Assembly: GCF_001425755.1 (NCBI RefSeq)
Contig: NZ_LMDH01000001.1
Coordinates: forward strand, 3,285,571-3,349,570
Direction of reading: 5' to 3'
DNA: 64,000 bases
Source of the DNA: Aeromicrobium sp. Root344
Lineage (GTDB): Bacteria > Actinomycetota > Actinomycetes > Propionibacteriales > Nocardioidaceae
Positions 59,241-64,000 of the stretch are shown piece after piece (positions within the stretch are counted from its first letter, which is position 1; every line of letters starts with the position of its first letter). A model generated the notes under the pieces. It worked only from the letters and a program-made list of their open reading frames with translations. It was not told the DNA's origin and ran no database searches. Position numbers and translations under genes: made by a program.

Positions 59241-60071
59241 ATGCCTGCGGCTTTCGAGCTCTCGAAGGTGAGTGTCGTACGGCCCGGCAAGGTCCTGCTG
59301 GAAGACGTCACCTGGACGGTCGAGGAGGGCGAACGGTGGGTCGTCCTCGGGCCCAATGGGGCCGGCAAGACGACGCTGCTCCAGATCATCAGTGCGGCGA
59401 TGCACCCGTCCAAGGGCAAGGTCCGCATCCTCGGCAGCAAGCTCGGCAAGGTCGACATCTTCGAGCTGCGCACCCGCATCGGTCACACCAGCACGGCGGT
59501 CGCCGATCTCATCCCGCCCACGGAGTCCGTCGGCAACACGATCGTGTCTGCCGCCCACGCCGTGCTCGGCCGCTGGCAGGAGCGGTACGACGAGGAGGAC
59601 TACCGGCGCGCCACCCAGATGATGGGCGAGATGGGCATCACGGGGCTGGCCAACCGTACGTTCGGCACGCTCTCCGAGGGCGAGCGCAAGAGGGTCCTGA
59701 TCGCCCGAGCGCTGATGACCGACCCCGAGCTCCTGCTGCTCGACGAGCCCGCGGCCGGACTCGACCTCGGTGCCCGCGAGGACCTCATGGCGAGCCTCGA
59801 GGTGCTGTCGCACGCCAAGGACGCGCCGGTGCTCGTGATGGTGTCGCACCACGTCGAGGAGATTCCGGTCGGATTCACCCACGTACTCATGCTTCGAGAT
59901 GGCAGGGTGGTGGCGCAGGGGCCGATCGAGTCGACGCTCACGGGCGAGACGCTCAGCACGACCTTCGGGTCGCGCATTCAGCTCCAGCACGAAGGCGGTC
60001 GCTACAACGCCCGCCGGGCAGCATACGGACATCGCGCCGATCGCGGCGATGGCACAGGGGAGGCCCCATGA
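59241..60071 (+). CDS. ABC transporter ATP-binding protein
   Basis: A 276-residue ATPase. Walker A VLGPNGAGKTTLLQIISAAM, signature LSEGERKRVLIARALM, Walker B LLLLDEPAAGLDLGAR and switch VMVSHHVEEI. LSEGE replaces the usual LSGGQ. No permease gene is near; instead an NfeD and an SPFH gene follow (ATGA overlap), so it may act with them or with a distant permease. AGGAG lies five bases before ATG 59241. Confidence 0.9.
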   Translation: MPAAFELSKVSVVRPGKVLLEDVTWTVEEGERWVVLGPNGAGKTTLLQIISAAMHPSKGKVRILGSKLGKVDIFELRTRIGHTSTAVADLIPPTESVGNTIVSAAHAVLGRWQERYDEEDYRRATQMMGEMGITGLANRTFGTLSEGERKRVLIARALMTDPELLLLDEPAAGLDLGAREDLMASLEVLSHAKDAPVLVMVSHHVEEIPVGFTHVLMLRDGRVVAQGPIESTLTGETLSTTFGSRIQLQHEGGRYNARRAAYGHRADRGDGTGEAP

Positions 60072-60520
60072 ACGACTGGTTGATCGACAACGGCTGGGCC
60101 GTATGGCTCGCCATCGCGCTGTTGCTGGTCATCGTCGAGCTGCTCAGCCTCGACCTCGTGCTCCTGATGTTCGGCGTCGGCGCGTTGGTGGCGGCACTCG
60201 CCACCGCCCTCGGGGTCAACGTCTACCTCGCCATCGTGGTCTTCGCGCTGGTGGCGGTCGCGATGCTGTTCCTCGTACGCCCTCCGCTCGTCGAACGGCT
60301 GCACGCCGGTCCGACGCTCACGACGGGGCATGACGCGCTCGTCGGCCGCTCGGCGGTCGTCCTTGAGCCCGTCGGCGGCACGCACGGCCGCATCCAGCTT
60401 GCCGGTGAGGTCTGGTCCGCCCGCGCGGCCGAAGACCGCCAGACGTACGAGACCGGCACCGAAGTCCTCGTCACCCGGATTGACGGCGCCACTGCCGTCG
60501 TCACCATCAAGGAGTCCTGA
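60068..60520 (+). CDS. NfeD-like membrane protein
   Basis: A 150-residue short NfeD. Two to three helices (AVWLAIALLLVIVELLSLDL and AIVVFALVAVAMLFLVRPP) lead to a C-terminal OB-fold (GRSAVVLEPVGGTHGRIQLA, then VWSARAAEDRQT). Such proteins pair with SPFH proteins in membrane microdomains. It starts at ATG 60068, overlaps the ATPase stop, and abuts the SPFH gene. Confidence 0.92.
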   Translation: MNDWLIDNGWAVWLAIALLLVIVELLSLDLVLLMFGVGALVAALATALGVNVYLAIVVFALVAVAMLFLVRPPLVERLHAGPTLTTGHDALVGRSAVVLEPVGGTHGRIQLAGEVWSARAAEDRQTYETGTEVLVTRIDGATAVVTIKES

Positions 60521-61636
60521 ATGACAGCACTGATCGTGCTCATCCTCATCGCCGTCCTGGCGATCGTCTTCGTCTCGATGACGGTCAAGATCGTGCCGCA
60601 GGCGCGCGCCGGGATCGTCGAGCGGTTCGGCAAGTACCGCACGACCCTGTCGGCCGGCCTCAACATCGTCGTGCCGTTCATCGACAAGGTCCGCTACGTC
60701 ATCGACCTGCGTGAGCAGGTCGTCTCGTTCCCGCCGCAGCCGGTCATCACCGAGGACAACCTCGTGGTGTCGATCGACACCGTGATCTACTTCCAGGTCA
60801 CCGACCCGATCGCCGCGACCTACGAGATCGCCAACTACATCCAGGCGATCGAGCAGCTCACGATGACGACGCTGCGCAACATCACGGGTGGCATGAGCCT
60901 GGAGCACGCGTTGACCAGCCGTGACCAGATCAACTCCGGCCTGCGCGGCGAGCTCGACAGCGCGACCGGCAAGTGGGGCATCCGCGTCAACCGCGTCGAG
61001 CTCAAGGGCATCGACCCGCCGCCGTCGATCATCGACGCGATGGAGCAGCAGATGCGCGCCGAGCGCAACAAGCGCGCCGCGATCCTCACCGCCGAGGGCG
61101 AGCGTCAGTCGGCGATCCTCACCGCCGAGGGCCAGAAGCAGTCCGCGATCCTCACCGCCGAGGGCGAACGCCAGGCGCAGATCCTCACGGCCCAGGCCGA
61201 TCGCCAGGCGCAGATCCTGCGCGCCCAGGGTGAGGCCCAGGCCATCCAGACGGTCTTCCAGGCCATCCACGACGGCAACCCCGACCAGAAGCTGCTGTCC
61301 TACCAGTACCTCCAGATGTTGCCGAAGATCGCCGAGGGTGACAACGCCACGACGTGGATCATCCCGGCCGAGCTGACCAAGGCGCTGGGCACGTTGGGCG
61401 GCACGCTCGGCAAGATCCCGGTCGACGGTGGCGGCAGCAAGACGCGCGTCGACTTCGACGCGCCGATCGTCGACGACGCTCCCGACGAGCAGGCCACGGC
61501 TGACGCCGTGCAGGAGGCGCTTGACGCCGCCAAGGCTGCGGAGAGCCCCGTGGGCCCCAGCGCCGGCGCGCCGCCGGCTCAGCCCGAATCCGGCACTCCT
61601 GAGCCGCCTGCGGCTCCCGAGCCGCCCCAGGCCTGA
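60521..61636 (+). CDS. SPFH/flotillin-like (band 7) protein
   Basis: A 371-residue membrane scaffold. One N-terminal helix (LIVLILIAVLAIVFVSMTVK) precedes the band-7 domain, with GIVERFGKYRTTLSAGLNIV and VVSIDTVIYFQVTDPIAATY. A coiled region follows in which eleven-residue units (AILTAEGERQS and variants) repeat five times at 187-241. The tail is rich in Pro and Ala. With NfeD it probably forms a lipid-microdomain complex. The start is the base after the NfeD stop. Confidence 0.95.
   Translation: MTALIVLILIAVLAIVFVSMTVKIVPQARAGIVERFGKYRTTLSAGLNIVVPFIDKVRYVIDLREQVVSFPPQPVITEDNLVVSIDTVIYFQVTDPIAATYEIANYIQAIEQLTMTTLRNITGGMSLEHALTSRDQINSGLRGELDSATGKWGIRVNRVELKGIDPPPSIIDAMEQQMRAERNKRAAILTAEGERQSAILTAEGQKQSAILTAEGERQAQILTAQADRQAQILRAQGEAQAIQTVFQAIHDGNPDQKLLSYQYLQMLPKIAEGDNATTWIIPAELTKALGTLGGTLGKIPVDGGGSKTRVDFDAPIVDDAPDEQATADAVQEALDAAKAAESPVGPSAGAPPAQPESGTPEPPAAPEPPQA
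61079..61243 (+). repeat. five tandem 33-bp units in the SPFH gene
   Basis: In-frame units coding AILTAEGERQS, AILTAEGQKQS, AILTAEGERQA, QILTAQADRQA and QILRAQGEAQA. It is an 11-residue (hendecad) coiled-coil period. The copies are degraded toward the 3' end. Confidence 0.85.
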
Positions 61637-61643
61637 CCTCGTC

Positions 61644-61682
61644 CCTTGAGCTTGTCGAAAGGACCTTTCGACAAGCTCAAGG
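61644..61682. repeat. CCTTGAGC...TGTCGA palindrome, copy 2 (perfect 19-bp arms)
   Basis: CCTTGAGCTTGTCGAAAGG and its exact complement are separated by one base. It lies between convergent SPFH and PEBP genes and may also terminate both. Confidence 0.85.
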
Positions 61683-61693
61683 AACGGTTTGGC

Positions 61694-62221
61694 TCAGTGC
61701 TGGTAGGTGCCGTGGATGATCGCGCGGCCCAGCGTCTTGAACGCGAGGTTGAAGCCGACGACCGCGGGCGACACCGAGGAGTCGACGCCGAGGCTGTCCT
61801 CGCCGACGGCGTGCACGACGTAGAAGTAGCGGTGCACCTGGTCGCCGGCCGGGGGAGCGGCACCCATGTAGCCGAAGCCGCCGCCGTCGTTGCGTACGTG
61901 GAACGCGCTGCCGGGCAGCGAGTCGTCAGACCCTCCGGCGCCGGCGGCCAGCTCGGTGACGTCGGCGGGGATGTCGACGGCGACCCAGTGCCAGAAGCCG
62001 GACACGATCGGGGCGTCGGGGTCGAAGCACGTGACGACGTACGACTTGGTGCCCTCGGGCGCACCGGACCAGGACAGCTGCGGCGAGGTGTCGCCGAACT
62101 CGTTGACCTGGTCGTCCTTGAGGGGCTGGCCGTCGGTGACGTCAGAGCTCGTCACCGAGAACGACGCCGCGGAGGGCAGGAGCGGATAGGGGTCGGGTGT
62201 CACGGGACGGTCAAGGCTCAT
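61694..62221 (-). CDS. YbhB/YbcL family (PEBP-like) protein
   Basis: A 175-residue phosphatidylethanolamine-binding-protein-like cytoplasmic protein. SPQLSWSGAPEGTKSYVVTC and FDPDAPIVSGFWHWVAVDIP form the anion pocket, and GAAPPAGDQVHRYFYVVHAV follows. Bacterial members are of unknown role, possibly kinase or lipid binding. ATG 62221 follows the shared promoter with a 7-nt spacer. Confidence 0.93.
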   Translation of the reverse strand: MSLDRPVTPDPYPLLPSAASFSVTSSDVTDGQPLKDDQVNEFGDTSPQLSWSGAPEGTKSYVVTCFDPDAPIVSGFWHWVAVDIPADVTELAAGAGGSDDSLPGSAFHVRNDGGGFGYMGAAPPAGDQVHRYFYVVHAVGEDSLGVDSSVSPAVVGFNLAFKTLGRAIIHGTYQH

Positions 62222-62227
62222 GCTCGT

Positions 62228-62234
62228 TAGGCTA
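62228..62234. promoter_or_regulatory. shared two-way -10 (TAGGCTA) for the PEBP and RNA methyltransferase genes
   Basis: On the plus strand TAGGCT (62228-62233), then 6 nt, then GTG 62240. On the minus strand TAGCCT (62229-62234), then 7 nt, then ATG 62221. The two hexamers share five bases, so both leaderless genes would start from one site. Confidence 0.6.
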
Positions 62235-62239
62235 GCCCG

Positions 62240-63043
62240 GTGGCCGAGATCGTACGACTGGACGACCTCGAGGATCCCCGACTCCGCGACTACGTCGACC
62301 TGCGCGACGTCCAGCTGAGGCTACGGCTCGAGGCCGACCGCGGATTGTTCCTCGCCGAGGGTGAGAAGGTCGTCCGCCGGGCCGTCGAGTCCGGACACCA
62401 GCCGCGCTCGTTCCTCATGTCACCGCGGTGGCTCGACGGCCTCGCCGACCTGCTCGACGCGAGCGACGTGCCCTGCTTCGTGCTCGACGACGCATCGATC
62501 GAGAAGCTCACCGGGTTCCACGTGCACCGCGGTGCGCTCGCGGCGTTGGAACGCCCGGAGCTGGCGTCGCCCCAGGAGGTGCTGGCCGGCGCGCGCCGCG
62601 TCATCGTCATGGAGGATCTCGCCGACCACACCAACGTCGGCGGCGCGTTCCGTGCCGCCGCGGCGCTGGGCTTCGACGCCGTGCTCCTGTCGCCGCGCTG
62701 CGCCGATCCGCTCTACCGCCGCGCGATCAAGGTGTCGATGGGCTCGGTGTTCTGGCTGCCGTACGCGCGGGTCGAGGACTGGTACACCGCGCCGGACGTG
62801 CTGCGCGAGGCCGGCTTCACGACGTACGCGATGACGCTGGCCGCCGACTCGGTGCCGATCGACACCGTTCCCCACGACGTCGAGCGCCTGGCCCTCATCG
62901 TCGGCTCCGAAGGGCACGGGCTCAGCCCGCACTGGGAGAAGTCAGCCGATCACCGGGTGACGATTCCCATGGCGGCGGGCATCGACTCCCTCAACGTCGC
63001 CTCGTCCGTGGCCGTGGCGTGCTGGGAGCTGCGCTCGCGCTGA
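62240..63043 (+). CDS. SpoU/TrmH-family RNA methyltransferase
   Basis: A 267-residue SAM-dependent 2'-O-ribose methyltransferase. After an N-terminal substrate-binding domain (FLAEGEKVVRRAVESGHQPR) come the knotted-fold motifs NVGGAFRAAAALGFDAVLLS, LIVGSEGHGLSP and IPMAAGIDSLNVASSVAVA, all intact. The target, rRNA or tRNA, cannot be told. GTG 62240 is fixed by the -10. It is convergent with def. Confidence 0.94.
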   Translation: MAEIVRLDDLEDPRLRDYVDLRDVQLRLRLEADRGLFLAEGEKVVRRAVESGHQPRSFLMSPRWLDGLADLLDASDVPCFVLDDASIEKLTGFHVHRGALAALERPELASPQEVLAGARRVIVMEDLADHTNVGGAFRAAAALGFDAVLLSPRCADPLYRRAIKVSMGSVFWLPYARVEDWYTAPDVLREAGFTTYAMTLAADSVPIDTVPHDVERLALIVGSEGHGLSPHWEKSADHRVTIPMAAGIDSLNVASSVAVACWELRSR

Positions 63044-63049
63044 CCCCTC

Positions 63050-63130
63050 GGCGGTGGATTCTCCACCGAATGAGCGCGCATACGGTGGAGAATCCACCGC
63101 CGGACGGCATACGGTGGAGAATCCACCGCC
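63050..63130. repeat. three nested 19-bp palindromic units between the methyltransferase and def genes
   Basis: GGCGGTGGATTCTCCACCG (63050-63068) is the exact complement of CGGTGGAGAATCCACCGCC, which occurs at 63083-63101 and 63112-63130. Each unit is also a hairpin alone (CGGTGGA-GAA-TCCACCG). The outer GCGGTG/CACCGC matches the ends of the 53-bp repeats at 9.3 and 10.4 kb. Confidence 0.85.
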
Positions 63131-63144
63131 GGTGCCTCGGGGGA

Positions 63145-63750
63145 CTAGCGCTCGATGACCGGGTCGTCGACGAGCACGGTGATGGGCCAGTCCTCGGGAT
63201 AGTTGTCCGCGAGCTCCTGGTGCTGCTTGTAGAGCTTCTTGCGGGAGCGCTCGGGCAGCCGGTCGCCGAACACCGTGCCGAACAAGTGGTCGGTCTCGTG
63301 CTGCAGGCAGCGCGCCAGCAGTCCGTCGCCGACGAACTCGACGGGTGCACCGGTGTGATCGACGCCCGTGACGTGTGCGCGGTCGGGCCGGGCGCATGAC
63401 GTGAAAGCGCCGGGCAGAGACAGGCAGCCCTCGTCCTCGTCCTCCAGGTTGCGGTCCTTGCCCTCGGGCAGGTGCAGCACGGGGTTGCACACGACGCCGG
63501 TGATCTGGTTGTTGTCGTCGTCGGGGCAGTCGAAGACGAACACCTTGAGGTCGACGCCCACCTGGTTGGCCGCAAGGCCCACGCCCTTGGCCGCGTACAT
63601 CGTGGCGACCATGTCCTTGACGAGTGTCTCGAGCTCGTCGTCGAACACCGTGACGTCCTCGAGCTCTCGGTGCATGACGGGTGTGCCCCAGCGGGTGATG
63701 GGGCGTACGGAACCGCCTCCGGGCAGCGGTCGGGACTGTGAAGCAGGCAC
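63145..63750 (-). CDS. def: peptide deformylase
   Basis: A 201-residue metalloenzyme that removes the formyl group from new proteins. Its three motifs are GVGLAANQVGV, EGCLSLPG (Cys ligand) and QHETDHLFG (two His ligands and the catalytic Glu). The N-terminal PITRWGTPVMHRELEDVTVF is usual. GTG 63750 has AAGGAG ten bases upstream; the frame continues to 63894 but without homology. Relatives have it near a regulator and acyl-CoA genes. Confidence 0.95.
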   Translation of the reverse strand: MPASQSRPLPGGGSVRPITRWGTPVMHRELEDVTVFDDELETLVKDMVATMYAAKGVGLAANQVGVDLKVFVFDCPDDDNNQITGVVCNPVLHLPEGKDRNLEDEDEGCLSLPGAFTSCARPDRAHVTGVDHTGAPVEFVGDGLLARCLQHETDHLFGTVFGDRLPERSRKKLYKQHQELADNYPEDWPITVLVDDPVIER

Positions 63751-63782
63751 GGGCTCTGGGCTCCTTCGCTCAGGACTGGACA

Positions 63783-63788
63783 AGGCTA
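63783..63788 (-). promoter_or_regulatory. candidate def -10
   Basis: TAGCCT on the minus strand, 32 bp upstream of the def GTG. It gives a short leader with AAGGAG. Confidence 0.4.
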
Positions 63789-63837
63789 CCCAGCCACCGA
63801 GTCGCGGCAACTGCTGGTCCTGCGATGTGAGTTCGGA

Positions 63838-63877
63838 TACCATGGGTATGTCAAACTGCAACTCGCAGTTACAGTTG
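63838..63877 (+). promoter_or_regulatory. promoter and candidate operator of the last gene
   Basis: TACCAT (63838-63843) is a possible -10. AACTGC-AACTC-GCAGTT (63854-63870) is an inverted repeat with 6-bp arms right after the expected start site, followed by a further ACAGTTG. It resembles the operator of a TetR- or MarR-type repressor; the family is a guess. Confidence 0.4.
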
Positions 63878-63939
63878 GCGGAGCGGGTGGGCAACTCAGT
63901 CCAACCTCGCCCTTCATCATCCAGTCCGAGGAGTTCCTG

Positions 63940-64000
63940 TGGCCAGTCGCCGAGATCCCATGGGCATCGGTCTGGCGGTGCTCAACCGCATCGCCAGCTC
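63940..64000 (+). CDS. 5' end of a probable acyl-CoA dehydrogenase gene (cut by the window)
   Basis: Only about 20 codons are visible: VASRRDPMGIGLAVLNRIAS. GTG 63940 has GGAG a few bases upstream. The MGIGLxxLNR opening is what I recall of a class of actinobacterial acyl-CoA dehydrogenases, but the piece is too short to be sure. The operator-like repeat upstream would fit a regulated fatty-acid gene. Confidence 0.4.

Noticed and set aside
61079-61243. Regular short repeats as a possible CRISPR array
   Set aside because: The units are contiguous, in frame and code for a coiled coil within a clear SPFH protein; there are no spacers and no cas genes.

Overview
The window is 64 kb of very GC-rich DNA with dense genes, many GTG starts and frequent ATGA/GTGA overlaps. 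The gene orders uvrA-uvrC-rapZ-yvcK-whiA-gap-pgk-tpiA-secG, tkt-tal-pgi-zwf-opcA-pgl, ctaB/ctaA/SURF1, rbpA and sufRBD-Rieske-CSU-T identify a chromosomal segment of an actinobacterium. Nocardioidaceae (Aeromicrobium/Nocardioides type) is my best guess from overall layout; this is inference, not a database match. I see no rRNA, tRNA, CRISPR array, prophage or insertion sequence.

Layout. 1-5.4 kb: 3' part of uvrB, an aldose-epimerase-like gene, a small beta-carbonic anhydrase, a TerC membrane protein behind a probable manganese (yybP-ykoY) riboswitch, and an amino-acid permease. 5.5-10.4 kb: a cytochrome P450, several small or unknown membrane/secreted proteins, a metallo-beta-lactamase-fold hydrolase and a nitronate-monooxygenase-like enzyme flanked by a 53-bp palindromic repeat. 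10.6-22 kb: excision repair (uvrA, uvrC), rapZ-yvcK-whiA, lower glycolysis (gap-pgk-tpiA), secG and rbpA. 22-30.1 kb, minus strand: the pentose-phosphate operon tkt-tal-pgi-zwf-opcA-pgl, facing rbpA across a terminator hairpin. 30.2-37.4 kb: heme O synthase ctaB, an acetyltransferase, unknown genes, a glycosyltransferase next to a C9 tract, heme A synthase ctaA and an ABC exporter pair. 37.5-44.7 kb: ATP-dependent ligase LigC, a small alarmone synthetase and a LigD-type primase-polymerase (a repair cluster), a DUF2786 protein, a YbaK deacylase and an MMPL transporter. 44.7-51.2 kb: a complete SUF iron-sulfur operon led by its repressor gene sufR. 51.2-53.1 kb: an ABC-F ribosome-protection-type ATPase behind a 320-nt leader with an attenuator-like arrangement. 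53-64 kb: SURF1, moaA, DUF3099, dodecin, an MFS/ArsR pair, serB, an ABC ATPase-NfeD-SPFH operon, a PEBP protein, a SpoU RNA methyltransferase, peptide deformylase and the first codons of a probable acyl-CoA dehydrogenase.

Regulatory layer. About two dozen genes have a TANNNT-type -10 hexamer (or a CANNNT variant) ending 6-8 nt before the chosen start codon, which is the arrangement of leaderless actinobacterial mRNAs. This let me choose starts, find a 7-codon leaderless reading frame ahead of the ABC-F gene, and see one divergent pair (PEBP / RNA methyltransferase) whose two -10 hexamers are the same seven bases read on both strands.

Most striking signals: (1) the ABC-F leader, where a leaderless 7-codon ORF overlaps a segment able to pair with the Shine-Dalgarno region and encloses a GC hairpin followed by CTTTT; (2) the TerC riboswitch, with mutually exclusive P1 and anti-SD pairings; (3) a SufR-type operator lying across the -10 and start codon of sufR; (4) a C9 tract where a membrane ORF and a glycosyltransferase ORF are out of frame by one base; (5) families of palindromic intergenic repeats.
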